Source: an uncultured Methanobacteriaceae archaeon
GTDB taxonomy: Archaea; Methanobacteriota; Methanobacteria; Methanobacteriales; Methanobacteriaceae
NCBI GenBank assembly: GCA_902797085.1
Contig: CADBRM010000057.1
Location: 1-58,327, forward strand
Reading direction: 5' to 3'
DNA length: 58,327 nucleotides
The notes below the pieces were generated by a model that ran no database searches, was not told where the DNA came from, and was given only the letters and a program-made list of their open reading frames with translations. This document shows positions 1 through 9,400 of the stretch, in pieces. Within the stretch, counting starts at the first letter, position 1; each line of letters starts with the position of its first letter. The translations under genes were made by a program, and so were the position numbers.

Positions 1-1
1 A

Positions 2-94
2 TTCGAACCTCACAGATTACCTGCTGATGAAATGGAATACACAAGTCTTCCAGGTGTACTTGAAAAACTCGAAGACAGATTCGAAGAAATGTAA
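2..94 (+). CDS. C-terminal fragment of an unidentified protein
   Basis: An open frame enters from the left edge and ends at a TAA at 92-94, giving about 30 residues that finish in an acidic helix (LEKLEDRFEEM). It is in frame from base 2 and has the acidic, AT-rich codon use of the other genes here. The fragment is too short for me to name a family. It is convergent with the alcohol dehydrogenase gene, and a hairpin lies between them. Confidence 0.6.
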   Translation, partial: FEPHRLPADEMEYTSLPGVLEKLEDRFEEM

Positions 95-184
95 ATATCC
101 CAAGATATTTACCCCCTTAATCCCCTTTAATAAGAACTACTATTTCTATAAAAAAAGCTAAAAATCAAAAAAAAGAGTGTAATC

Positions 185-209
185 TTCTATTAAACCAATA
201 TTAATAGAA
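185..209. terminator. Hairpin between convergent genes, possible terminator
   Basis: A perfect 9-bp inverted repeat, TTCTATTAA (185-193) and TTAATAGAA (201-209), encloses a 7-nt loop and is followed by an A-rich run on the plus strand. It sits between the fragment ending at 94 and the minus-strand alcohol dehydrogenase ending at 257. Archaeal termination depends mainly on T-runs, so the hairpin role is inferred. Confidence 0.4.
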
Positions 210-256
210 AAAATAATTATATGACAAAAAAATAAATAGATTGATTATCCTGTTAA

Positions 257-1321
257 TTAATCATCAAAGATTACTGCAGGTTTAATTAAGTCTTTTGGCT
301 TATCCCTCATAATAATCATGGCATCTTCAATATTTTCAAATTTATCATATTTATGAGTGATTAATTTACTTGAATCAAACCGGCCATACTGAACAAGTTT
401 AACTAACTGTTCCATTCTTGCTCTTCCACCGGGACATACTCCTCCACGAATGGTTTTATCAGCCAATCCGGCACCCCATCCTATGGCTGAAATAGGTATT
501 GATTCAACACCATCATAATGAAGTACATTTCCTATTGTTCCACCTACTTTCAGTACTTCCAATGCTTCAGAAAGCGTGTTTGAATTTCCTCCGGCAACCA
601 CTACTTTGTCTACTCCCTGATTATCAGTTAAATCCATAATTTGTTCTACAGTATTTCCATTATGATAATCAACAATTTCAGAAGCACCATATTCTTTTGC
701 AACCTTTACTGCTGCAGGTCTGCTTCCCACTGCAAGAATTCTTGATGCTCCCATGAAATGAGCTCCGGCAACTCCCATTAGTCCAACAGGTCCTATACCA
801 AAGACTGCAACTTCATCACCAGGTTTAATGTCTGCCAATTCAGCCCCATAAAAACCGGTAGTCATCATGTCCGAAATCATTACTGCTTGTTCTAAACTAA
901 CTTCATCAGGTAAATGAGCCAAGTTTGCATCCGCATCATTCACATTGAAATACTCTGCAAACACACCGTCTTTGAATGTGATAAAACTCATCCCAGTTCC
1001 CATACCATAACAATGCTGTCCAAATCCTCTTTGTGAATTAACAGCTTTATAGTCAGGAGTTATTGCCGGAACTATTACACGGTCTCCAGGTTTGAAGTCT
1101 TTGACCAATTCTCCAACTTCTTCAACAACACCTGTTGATTCATGACCCACTATACGGTTTGGAGCATCAGACATATATGCATGTCCCCATACTATATGTA
1201 CATCTGAAGTACATGGTGCTAATGCTATAGGTCTTACTATTGCATCGTATGGTCCACATTTAGGTTTTTCTTTTTCCACCCAACCCATTTCATCTTGGGC
1301 AATTCTTGCTAATCCTTTCAT
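257..1321 (-). CDS. NADP-dependent zinc alcohol dehydrogenase (secondary alcohol dehydrogenase type)
   Basis: The protein is 354 residues, the family length, and follows the Clostridium beijerinckii/Thermoanaerobacter secondary alcohol dehydrogenase pattern throughout. Catalytic zinc ligands are C37, H60 and D151 with E61 beside the histidine. The Rossmann motif GIGPVG is at about 175-180, and GSRP at 199-202 is the known NADP(H)-selecting segment. The structural-zinc cysteine cluster of liver-type enzymes is absent, as usual in this subfamily. It would interconvert short alcohols with aldehydes or ketones in the cytoplasm; in a methanogen this could let ethanol or 2-propanol supply reductant. 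ATG 1321 follows a GGAGAGAT ribosome site. It appears monocistronic. Confidence 0.9.
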   Translation of the reverse strand: MKGLARIAQDEMGWVEKEKPKCGPYDAIVRPIALAPCTSDVHIVWGHAYMSDAPNRIVGHESTGVVEEVGELVKDFKPGDRVIVPAITPDYKAVNSQRGFGQHCYGMGTGMSFITFKDGVFAEYFNVNDADANLAHLPDEVSLEQAVMISDMMTTGFYGAELADIKPGDEVAVFGIGPVGLMGVAGAHFMGASRILAVGSRPAAVKVAKEYGASEIVDYHNGNTVEQIMDLTDNQGVDKVVVAGGNSNTLSEALEVLKVGGTIGNVLHYDGVESIPISAIGWGAGLADKTIRGGVCPGGRARMEQLVKLVQYGRFDSSKLITHKYDKFENIEDAMIIMRDKPKDLIKPAVIFDD

Positions 1322-1449
1322 ATCAGTATCTCTCCTAAGAGTTTTTTTGTTTAAAACAATTTACCCTTAGTTAATATATCATACAAACAGATATATATAA
1401 TTTATCATGATTAATCATTATAATTAAAAAGTTGAAAAAAAAAATAAAT

Positions 1450-2928
1450 CTATTGGAAATCCAACAGATTTGATAAATGTGTTGAGGATATGCTTCCAAT
1501 AACCTGATTTTTCTCATTTATTACAGGTAACCCAGATATACGATGTTCTTCCATCTTACGTGCAACATCATCAATGGAATCATCTTCATAACAAGTTAAA
1601 ACATCCCTTGTCATTATATCTTCTATATTATCTGTATTTTTAGCAATAGCCTTGGATAAATCCCATGCCGTAATAATACCAATTATTTCATTTTTGGAAT
1701 TAACTATAGGCACATGTGTTTTATTCTTAGTTAACATTAACTCCGCAGCCTTTTTAATGTCCTGATTTTCTTGTAACGTAACTACATTGGTACTCATCAC
1801 GTCTTTAACCGTTGCTTTAGATAAAAAGTTACTAATGATATAGTTCATCTGTCCGTTTTCAATCAAGAAGGCATCATGACCATATTCTGAATTCAATCTG
1901 GAGTAAACTACATCAACATTATTTGCTCTTAATGCTAAAACTATTTCCTCCATGTGTTCATGTGTATATAACCAATCAGAAGTTATAGACATGATCAGCA
2001 TCCTTGATTTAATTGGTTTTAGACCATCCTCTAATGAATTATTCTTCCTTATATCAAAGTAATCCAAAGCCTTTGTTAAATATAAATAACTGTTGGCATC
2101 AAATTTTTTAGTAAAAGTGAATCCTTGATGTTCAAGATAACTTTCCACTTGGAATTCATTACTGAAATCATAACTGAATGAATTTTTATCCTGTAGCCTA
2201 CGACCGAATTTTTCATACATTGATTCATTACTTAAATAAGTAATATGGCCAATCATTCTAGCTACTGATAATCCCTGTTCAGGTTTTTTTTCTTTATCGT
2301 AATATTCCCCATTGTTCCAGTTTGGATCTTCAATAACGGACCTTCTTTCAACAGCATTAAATGCTATTTGTTGTGGTGTGGAAAATGCTCCGGATGCTAT
2401 CATAATAGCGTTTCGTATCATTTCGGGATATGAAATGGTCCATTGTAGTACCTGCATTCCACCCATTGAACCACCAATAACTGCATATAATTGCGGAATT
2501 TCAAGATAATCTATAAGTTTTTTTTCTGTATTTACCATATCCTGAATGGTGATGATTGGAAACTTCAAACCATATTCTTTTCCTGTTTCCGGATTAATAC
2601 TTGCTGGTCCTGTAGTTCCTTTGCAACTTCCCAATACATTTGAACAAATAACATAATATTTGTTTGTATCAAGTGGTTTTCCAGGTCCTACTATAATATT
2701 CCACCAACCTGGCTTTTTAGCCCCTTCATGCCATCCTGCTGCATGAGCATCCCCTGTCAAAGCGTGACATATTAAAATTGCATTACTTTTCTGGTCATTT
2801 AATGTTCCATATGTTTCATAAGCGATTGTTGGTTTTTTTATTACGTTTCCTGTTTCTAATACCAAATCTTCGTCTAAAGTTATGTACTTCGTTTCTACAA
2901 TCCCAATTGATTTACCAGGTGACAACAC
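1450..2928 (-). CDS. metX: Homoserine O-acetyltransferase with C-terminal CBS pair
   Basis: This alpha/beta-hydrolase acetylates homoserine with acetyl-CoA, the activation step before direct sulfhydrylation to homocysteine. The nucleophile motif GGSMGG places Ser154, with Asp318 (SDW) and His351 (YGHDAF) completing the triad. Residues 372-492 form two CBS motifs ([12 protein letters not shown] and [12 protein letters not shown]), a fusion known in methanogens that probably senses an adenosyl ligand. The start is GTG at 2928, four bases after GGGGGT. The partner metY lies immediately upstream on the same strand, separated by 150 bp. An inverted repeat related to those before metY overlaps the 5' leader, suggesting joint control. 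Confidence 0.92.
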   Translation of the reverse strand: MLSPGKSIGIVETKYITLDEDLVLETGNVIKKPTIAYETYGTLNDQKSNAILICHALTGDAHAAGWHEGAKKPGWWNIIVGPGKPLDTNKYYVICSNVLGSCKGTTGPASINPETGKEYGLKFPIITIQDMVNTEKKLIDYLEIPQLYAVIGGSMGGMQVLQWTISYPEMIRNAIMIASGAFSTPQQIAFNAVERRSVIEDPNWNNGEYYDKEKKPEQGLSVARMIGHITYLSNESMYEKFGRRLQDKNSFSYDFSNEFQVESYLEHQGFTFTKKFDANSYLYLTKALDYFDIRKNNSLEDGLKPIKSRMLIMSITSDWLYTHEHMEEIVLALRANNVDVVYSRLNSEYGHDAFLIENGQMNYIISNFLSKATVKDVMSTNVVTLQENQDIKKAAELMLTKNKTHVPIVNSKNEIIGIITAWDLSKAIAKNTDNIEDIMTRDVLTCYEDDSIDDVARKMEEHRISGLPVINEKNQVIGSISSTHLSNLLDFQ

Positions 2929-2939
2929 ATTTACCCCCT

Positions 2940-2951
2940 TAACAGTCGTTA
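2940..2951. promoter_or_regulatory. TAAC-N4-GTTA palindrome in the metX leader
   Basis: TAACAGTCGTTA is an inverted repeat (TAAC/GTTA with 4-bp centre) 12 bp upstream of the metX GTG start. An AAATATATA TATA-like element lies roughly 30 bp further upstream on the minus strand, so the palindrome falls near the expected transcription start, a position typical of archaeal repressors. It matches the two metY upstream copies at nearly all positions except the centre. Confidence 0.45.
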
Positions 2952-3078
2952 ATTATTAAAAAGATATATATTTTTTTATACATTTAATATTTGTTATAAA
3001 TACGAAATTAGAAATTAATTAAAATTGAATTATGTTAATAAAAATAGAGAAAAATGGAGGTTATATAATAGAAGATAA

Positions 3079-4512
3079 TTATTCTATTTTATCCAATGCT
3101 TGATCAACATCAGCTAATATATCTTCTAAATCTTCAATTCCAACTGCAAATCTAATTAAGTCAGGTGTTACACCAGTTGCTCTTTGCTGTTCTTCTGTAA
3201 GCTGTGAGTGAGTAGTTGAAGCAGGATGTATAATTAATGATTTTGCATCCCCTATGTTTGCAAGGAGTGATAATAATTCTGTGTTATTAATAAAGTCTAT
3301 TGCTCCTTGATAACCTGCCTTAAGACCAAATGATACTATTCCACCATAACCTTTTTCAGCATATTTTTTAGCAATTTCATGGTTTGGACTGCTTTCAAGA
3401 CCTGAGTAAGTTACCCATGCTACTTTTGGATGTGCTTCCAAATGTTTTGCCACTGCCAATGCATTTTCTGCGTGTTTTTCTATTCTTAAACTTAAAGTTT
3501 CTAATCCCTGTAACAATAGGAAAGAACCAAATGGACTTGGTACTGCTCCGGTATCTCTTCCTAAAACTGCTCTGATTCTTGTGGTGAATGCTGCCGGACC
3601 TAATGCTTCATAGAATTTTAATCCGTTATAAGTTTCATCCGGTTCGGTTAATCCAGGGAATTTACCATTATCCCAGTTGAAATCTCCTTTTTCTATGATT
3701 ACTCCACCAATTGTTGTTCCGTGTCCACCAATGTATTTTGTTGCACTACTTGCAATGATGTCTGCACCATGGTCAAATGGTCTTACAGATCCGATTCCAA
3801 CAGTGTTATCTGCAATTAACGGAATTCCATGATTGTGTGCAATTTCAGATATTACATCAAAATCAGGAATATCCAATTTAGGGTTTCCTATGGATTCAAC
3901 ATATATTGCTCTTGTACGGTCATCTATAGCAGCTTCAAATTCTTCAGGTGATTGTGAATCGACAAATTTAACTGTTCTTCCAAGATTTTTTAATGTGTTT
4001 TCAAACAATTCAAATGTTCCACCGTAAAGGTTATCAGCTGATACGATATTATCTCCAACTTCAGATAAGTTTATTATAGTGTAAAAGATAGCGGCCATTC
4101 CTGATGAAGTTGCATATGCTGATGCTCCCCCTTCAATAGCTGCAATTCTTTGTTCAAATGCTGCTGTTGTTGGATTTGTAAGTCTTGTGTAAATGTTACC
4201 CGGTTCTGTTAAAGCAAATCTGTTTGCTGCTTGATCAGTATCTTTAAATACGTAAGATGTTGTTTGATAGATAGGTACTGCTCTAGAACCTGATTCATCT
4301 GTTTCTTCCTGACCTGCATGTAATCCTAATGTTGCTATATTTCTTTTATTTTTTACTTCGTATGCCACGTTATCACTTCCTTCATTTTCATTATCTTTTT
4401 TAATTATATCTTTTTCAAATTTATATGATGTTCTTTGTTCTTCTTCAAATTTAAGTTTATTTGTAATTTGTCTAATTTTCTCTAAAAATGATGCTTGGTT
4501 TACAAAACTCAT
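3079..4512 (-). CDS. metY: O-acetylhomoserine sulfhydrylase (PLP enzyme)
   Basis: A cytoplasmic Cys/Met-metabolism PLP enzyme that joins sulfide to O-acetylhomoserine to give homocysteine. The PLP lysine is K259 in SSATKY, and the family signature region (ADNTVGIGSVRPFDHGAD) precedes it. Homology to the family begins at NIATLGLHAGQ (about residue 58), so the first ~50 residues are an unusual charged extension. Two starts have ribosome sites: ATG 4512 (GGAAGTGAG) and an internal GTG at 4368 (GGAAGTGAT, V49), which would give a normal-length enzyme. I keep the longer frame but regard the GTG as at least as likely. It pairs with metX downstream. Confidence 0.9.
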   Translation of the reverse strand: MSFVNQASFLEKIRQITNKLKFEEEQRTSYKFEKDIIKKDNENEGSDNVAYEVKNKRNIATLGLHAGQEETDESGSRAVPIYQTTSYVFKDTDQAANRFALTEPGNIYTRLTNPTTAAFEQRIAAIEGGASAYATSSGMAAIFYTIINLSEVGDNIVSADNLYGGTFELFENTLKNLGRTVKFVDSQSPEEFEAAIDDRTRAIYVESIGNPKLDIPDFDVISEIAHNHGIPLIADNTVGIGSVRPFDHGADIIASSATKYIGGHGTTIGGVIIEKGDFNWDNGKFPGLTEPDETYNGLKFYEALGPAAFTTRIRAVLGRDTGAVPSPFGSFLLLQGLETLSLRIEKHAENALAVAKHLEAHPKVAWVTYSGLESSPNHEIAKKYAEKGYGGIVSFGLKAGYQGAIDFINNTELLSLLANIGDAKSLIIHPASTTHSQLTEEQQRATGVTPDLIRFAVGIEDLEDILADVDQALDKIE

Positions 4513-4588
4513 AACTCACTTCCATCTCATTTATTTTTTCCGTAATTTAATAATGTTATTTTAGAATAATTTAAGTAAAATAATAAGT

Positions 4589-4603
4589 TAACAATTGTTA
4601 TAT
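4589..4603. promoter_or_regulatory. metY upstream palindrome, copy 1
   Basis: TAACAATTGTTATAT contains the perfect 12-bp palindrome TAACAATTGTTA (4589-4600) about 75 bp upstream of the metY ATG, next to an ATATATAA TATA-like stretch. Copy 2 at 4766-4780 matches 14 of 15 positions. The stretch 4513-4872 holds no gene; these two operator-like sites and poly-A/T promoter sequence are what I see in it. Confidence 0.5.
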
Positions 4604-4765
4604 ATCAATAAAAAATATATTTGCATTACTTCATAACTGAGTTAATTTTTATTAAAAAATAATACAAAAACATTGTTTTAGGGAATTTATATAACAAAAT
4701 CTAGAACAATTGCTAAATTATTATCGATTAATATTAATTCAAATCTAAATATATCTCTAAGGATA

Positions 4766-4780
4766 TAACAATAGTTATAT
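4766..4780. promoter_or_regulatory. metY upstream palindrome, copy 2
   Basis: TAACAATAGTTATAT lies within the inverted repeat ATATAAC-AATA-GTTATAT (4763-4780). It repeats copy 1 with one change, 177 bp further from metY. It lies about 90 bp beyond the end of the helicase gene, so it is positioned in the metY upstream region and not in a coding sequence. Confidence 0.45.
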
Positions 4781-4872
4781 TTATTATAATATATAAATGT
4801 TTTCAATCATTCAAATAAAAATTCAAATAAAGTTAAAATAAATAAATTATTTTGAAAATGATAAAAATTTAT

Positions 4873-6738
4873 CTAATATATGTCTTCCAGGTATATCCTA
4901 TTCATTAGGGGAATTTCATTCACCAAATCCCTTATATTATCTGCACTAACCAACATAGAATAATTTCCAATTAATATCAATTTTCTTCTTGAACGGGTTA
5001 TTGAAACATTTAACTGATTCTCATCTGCAATAAATTTCTTCTGAAACTTGGTTAAAGATTGATTCATACTTTTACAAAAACTGACTATAATTACATCTTT
5101 TTCTCTTCCCTGGAATCTATAAATTGTATCGCATTCAACATGAATATCTTCCTCCAAAAATAATTTATTCAGATACAACTTTTGTTTTTTGTAGGGAGTT
5201 ATAACACCTATCTCATCTTCAGAAATCTTATTCCTGATTAAGGACTTGACAATCGATAAAATAATTTTTGATTCATGTTTATTACAACATCCACCGGATA
5301 CGGAAGATTCATTAAATCCCATATTTGACGTGTCAATAAATGTTAATGCATCATCGTTAATCAAAGGAGAACCGCCCTTTATTAAGGAAATTTTCTGCTT
5401 TTTAACATTATCTCCGGTTAATAGTTTACCACCATAATACAATTTGCTAGCCACATCACTAATTTCCTGATTCATCCTATATTGAATATTAAGAAAGGTA
5501 TAATTATCAGGATATTTATCAATTAAAAAATTAAATACGGATTTATTCAATGTGTAAGAAGCATTATCATTTTGTATAGGCTGTAACTGTTTATCATCAC
5601 CTATTAAAATAAATTTATCAGTTTTCATTAGGGGAATTAATGCTAAATATACGGGTACCTGACTAGCTTCATCCATAATGACATAATCAAATTCCATATC
5701 CCTTGTAAGAAAACTTGATGATGAAAGTACTGTGGATGCGATAATATTAACATTCTTAAGTATATCATTTTGTATATTACTTTTAATATTTTCAATCTCA
5801 GCAGATATTTCAAGTATTGCTTCTTTATTCTTAGAGTTGATAGTATTGTTTATATGATTATTTAATGTAATTTCATTTTCCTCAATTGAAAATAAGTGTT
5901 TTAATATCTTATTGATTATACCTACACCGGAAGACTTTTCAACAACATTACTTTGAATAATTTCAGAGGGATTTTTTAAATTTTCAATAATACTTTCTTT
6001 TTCAAGTATAACTTCATACAGGGGATGTTTTTTAATCTGTTCTTCCAACGTGTATTTACTTGCCAGATCAGATACCTTACTTTTTTGTCCCAATCTAAGA
6101 ATATCCCTTTCATCAATTGTATCCAAACGTTCTATAATATTGTCCAAAGCTATATGAGTATGTGTTGTAATTAATATCCTTTTTTTCCTTTTATGCAACT
6201 GTTTAATTATTTCAATTATTGTATGTGTTTTTCCAGTACCTGGTGGACCTTTGATTATATGGAATTTGTCTGCTTGTAAAGATCTTTCTACCGCTATCGA
6301 CTGATTTTTGTTTAATTTATCAATCAAATAGTAATTATCTGAAAATGTTGGATTAAAATTTTCAAACAATACTCTCAAAGTATCTTTATTTGATTCGTTT
6401 ACCTTGTCATGTAGTATATTATCCAATGTTTCCTGCAATTTATGGATAATAATATCCTTTTGTATATTCTGTATGGATACTGTTTGTTTAACTTTAAACT
6501 TAGCTTTTTTAGATAACTGTATCCGAATATTCTTTAGATTAATGTCTATTATTTGTGCAGGTACTCTATCAATTTCTACAGGCATATTCTTTACCAAGTT
6601 AGAAGGATATTTAAGAGAAATATCAAGAACATTACCATCAATCCTTGTTACCTGCCCATAAATTGAAGGATTATCTTTTTTTTCTTTTTCCACCAATTCT
6701 TTGAATTCAATTATAAAATCTTGATTAGTATCTATCAT
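4873..6738 (-). CDS. SF1 helicase of the DNA2/NAM7/IGHMBP2 type
   Basis: The 621-residue protein has a small beta-rich N-terminal region (about 25-95) followed by an SF1B helicase core. Walker A is GPPGTGKT at 164-171, motif II is DEAS in YVIMDEASQVP, QYRM is motif IV-like, and the C-terminal motifs IYRFQGREKDVIIVSF (V) and SITRSRRKLILIG (VI) are intact. It should unwind or remodel nucleic acid using ATP; the exact substrate is not evident. No ribosome site precedes ATG 6738, but TTTATAAA at 6757-6764 lies about 22 bp upstream, so the transcript is probably leaderless. It is not tightly linked to its neighbours. Confidence 0.88.
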   Translation of the reverse strand: MIDTNQDFIIEFKELVEKEKKDNPSIYGQVTRIDGNVLDISLKYPSNLVKNMPVEIDRVPAQIIDINLKNIRIQLSKKAKFKVKQTVSIQNIQKDIIIHKLQETLDNILHDKVNESNKDTLRVLFENFNPTFSDNYYLIDKLNKNQSIAVERSLQADKFHIIKGPPGTGKTHTIIEIIKQLHKRKKRILITTHTHIALDNIIERLDTIDERDILRLGQKSKVSDLASKYTLEEQIKKHPLYEVILEKESIIENLKNPSEIIQSNVVEKSSGVGIINKILKHLFSIEENEITLNNHINNTINSKNKEAILEISAEIENIKSNIQNDILKNVNIIASTVLSSSSFLTRDMEFDYVIMDEASQVPVYLALIPLMKTDKFILIGDDKQLQPIQNDNASYTLNKSVFNFLIDKYPDNYTFLNIQYRMNQEISDVASKLYYGGKLLTGDNVKKQKISLIKGGSPLINDDALTFIDTSNMGFNESSVSGGCCNKHESKIILSIVKSLIRNKISEDEIGVITPYKKQKLYLNKLFLEEDIHVECDTIYRFQGREKDVIIVSFCKSMNQSLTKFQKKFIADENQLNVSITRSRRKLILIGNYSMLVSADNIRDLVNEIPLMNRIYLEDIY

Positions 6739-6817
6739 AACGTATTTGTATTACTATTTATAAAAAAAGTATTAAATAATTTTCTAAAAAATGAATAGAA
6801 TAAATGTTAAAACTTGA

Positions 6818-6934
6818 AAAAGATAAATGTGGATATATCCTACAAAAACCACATTTTATCTTTTATAGGATATAATTAGTATTCAAATTCCTTTATTCGA
6901 AAGGAAAAAAATAAATTCAACTAACTTAAGTTAG
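6818..6934. repeat. Three adjacent inverted repeats upstream of the helicase gene
   Basis: The gene-free stretch 6739-7137 contains three separate palindromic elements: a long stem (arms 6818-6832 and 6849-6864, one bulged base, AAGATAAATGTGG paired with CCACATTTTATCTT); a 7-bp hairpin TTCCTTT (6888-6894) and AAAGGAA (6900-6906); and the perfect 14-bp palindrome CTAACTTAAGTTAG (6921-6934). They lie between the 3' end of the ABC permease and the start of the helicase. They could be terminators or operators; the rest of the stretch is featureless A/T. Confidence 0.5.
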
Positions 6935-7137
6935 ACCATTTATTATTGGATAAAATATTAAATCATAAAATGTATCTTTATAAATTTAACATAATATCTT
7001 GGTGTTTAATTTAACATTAAACAAATAATATTTTATTCTAAGTATATAATAAATTTATTTAGTATTATTTTTGATTTAAATGATATAATGCAATATGCTT
7101 CAAAAAAAATAAAAAAATAAATTACAACGTGATTTAA

Positions 7138-9396
7138 TTAATCACGTGCCTTTTTAAGTGATTCTACCATATCAATATCCCTTATTTTTCTAGAAAATAA
7201 TAAATTAACAAATATTGATAAACCAATTACAATGACAAACACTATCAATATCACACGTATCGAATAATGTATCGGATAATAGAAACTACTTCCAGAATAA
7301 TCCATCAATAAACGCAACACATAATATCCAATCGGAATTCCTATAATAAAACCAATTACTGAAAGAATCAAATTCTGTGATAAGAATAATCTTCGTATAT
7401 TCCTGGTTTTAAATCCGACTACTTTTAATGTTGCTAAATCCCGTTCAGCCTCTGTAAATGCAAGAACACCTAAACTATATAACATGACAATTGATAATAC
7501 AGTTGCAAACAATAACAATACACCAATCATGATATTTGCAGATTCAGTTAAGTTATCCCATGTGTTTTGCAAATCGCCAAAATTATTTACACTACTTACA
7601 CCATCAACCCTACTGTTAATATCCCTGTTTGTTAAGATCATGTTTGGAGTAAAATTATAACCTAACTCCTCCAATTTATTAGGTCTTATGGTAATTCCCT
7701 GCGTTGCAGGATCAGCATAGATTTCATCAATTTTTGAAGATGTCCAATTGTCATCACCATATAAATGCCATTCAATTGTATCTCCTTTTTTAACCCCTAA
7801 TATTTCAGATGTTTTTTCAGTTAAACTAACACCATCTTCAGGCAAATCAATAGGATTCATGTTTTTATCAGTTGGAGTAATCAAATCCGACTTGTTATAA
7901 GATAGTAAAGAGCTTGTCTGAGAAATTCCATTAGCCTTTATTTCAATTTGTTGATTCATAAACTGAGTTCCATCATACTTCTTGGTTATATCATCAATTT
8001 GTGCTGAAGTTACATTATCTTCTAAAATAACCTGATTGTCATAATGATTGATACCTCCATATTGCCATGATTTCAAATCATCCATTCCCTCATCCATACC
8101 AAAGGCAGTAATAAGCAATAGGGTACAGCCGATAATACTAACTATTGTAACTAAGGAACGAACCTTATTTCGTTTAATATCACGATAATTCCATCTTCCG
8201 TTAAAGCCCATCTTATTCCAAAGTTTGGACTTTTCAAACAATCCCTGTCCTGAAAATTTTGGTGCCTTAGGCATCAACGTGGAAGCTGGCGATTCTTTTG
8301 AAATGTTTTTTGTAGCCAAATATGTGAAAAATGTCGACAATACAATCATGATTAAAGATATGTATACAAATTTAATGTCAAATCCACCTTTCCATGAGGG
8401 AAGTGTATAAAAAGCACTCATTGATGGGAAAAACAATGATGGAATAGTCAATTCCCCAATTATTAACCCCAGCACACAACCAACAACCGTTAAATAAAAA
8501 CCATAAGATACGTAATGCAGAGTTAAAGTTCTATCAGAAAATCCTAATGCTTTCAATGTTCCAATTTGTGTTCTCTGGTTGTTAACTATCCTTGTCATAG
8601 TAGTCAGCAAAGTTAATAATGCTACTGCCACAAAGATTATTGGCAATAAATTACCAATCATGTTATGTTGATCCAACTCCTGCTGGAACTGATTTACACT
8701 AGTATGATCATCAAAAGGTAAGTATGTGCTGTAATTAATCTTTTCATCCAATTTTGACTGATAATCCATATCATCCGTTTTGATTAATATCGTATTATAA
8801 GGCACATCATCCACTATGAAAGCTTTATATGATAAATATCCAAAACCATGCATTTTAAAGTCAGGAAGTAAACTATCACCCTGCGAATAAACATATTCTG
8901 GAGAATAACCTAATCCCCTGATAGTTTTTTCGATACTTGTACCATTAAATTTAAGTTTTATATTATCTCCAACTTTCAAGTTATTTGCTTCTGCAAATCG
9001 TTTATCCAACCATATGCCCTTTTCATCATTTATATCGAATTCATTTCCATCCATCGGATAATATTTTGCTATGGTGTTGTTTTCTACGAAGTGTAAATCA
9101 ACACTCGGATCATCCACGATATCCGCCGTTGTCGGTAATACCAATTGTCTTTCCATATCATCAGTAGTGTCAATGTCCATTATCTTTTGAATTGTCTGAT
9201 TATTTATTTCATTGGGATATAACCATACATCAGCCATATTTGTATCTTCATAAAATGAATCAACAGATTGCTGTACTCCAGCCACTTCTGCACCAACACC
9301 TGCAAAAACAAGTAATGTTAAGAAAGACATCAGAAATATTGCGATGAATTGCATTTTATGTTCCTTCATGTCACGTAACATCTTTTTAAATAACAT
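7138..9396 (-). CDS. ABC transporter permease, double FtsX domain
   Basis: A 752-residue integral membrane protein with an N-terminal helix (about 15-36), a large extracellular domain, three helices near 245-370 (first FtsX unit), a cytoplasmic segment, a further helix near 415, a second extracellular domain and three terminal helices (second FtsX unit, about 635-740). This duplicated layout is typical of archaeal and Gram-positive FtsX exporters of the MacB/LolCE superfamily, where ATP hydrolysis drives an extracellular domain motion. ATG 9396 follows GGTGAT. The gene is 4 bp after the ATPase gene, so the two are one operon. The substrate (peptide, lipid or drug) cannot be read from sequence. 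Confidence 0.88.
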   Translation of the reverse strand: MLFKKMLRDMKEHKMQFIAIFLMSFLTLLVFAGVGAEVAGVQQSVDSFYEDTNMADVWLYPNEINNQTIQKIMDIDTTDDMERQLVLPTTADIVDDPSVDLHFVENNTIAKYYPMDGNEFDINDEKGIWLDKRFAEANNLKVGDNIKLKFNGTSIEKTIRGLGYSPEYVYSQGDSLLPDFKMHGFGYLSYKAFIVDDVPYNTILIKTDDMDYQSKLDEKINYSTYLPFDDHTSVNQFQQELDQHNMIGNLLPIIFVAVALLTLLTTMTRIVNNQRTQIGTLKALGFSDRTLTLHYVSYGFYLTVVGCVLGLIIGELTIPSLFFPSMSAFYTLPSWKGGFDIKFVYISLIMIVLSTFFTYLATKNISKESPASTLMPKAPKFSGQGLFEKSKLWNKMGFNGRWNYRDIKRNKVRSLVTIVSIIGCTLLLITAFGMDEGMDDLKSWQYGGINHYDNQVILEDNVTSAQIDDITKKYDGTQFMNQQIEIKANGISQTSSLLSYNKSDLITPTDKNMNPIDLPEDGVSLTEKTSEILGVKKGDTIEWHLYGDDNWTSSKIDEIYADPATQGITIRPNKLEELGYNFTPNMILTNRDINSRVDGVSSVNNFGDLQNTWDNLTESANIMIGVLLLFATVLSIVMLYSLGVLAFTEAERDLATLKVVGFKTRNIRRLFLSQNLILSVIGFIIGIPIGYYVLRLLMDYSGSSFYYPIHYSIRVILIVFVIVIGLSIFVNLLFSRKIRDIDMVESLKKARD

Positions 9397-9400
9397 AAAA

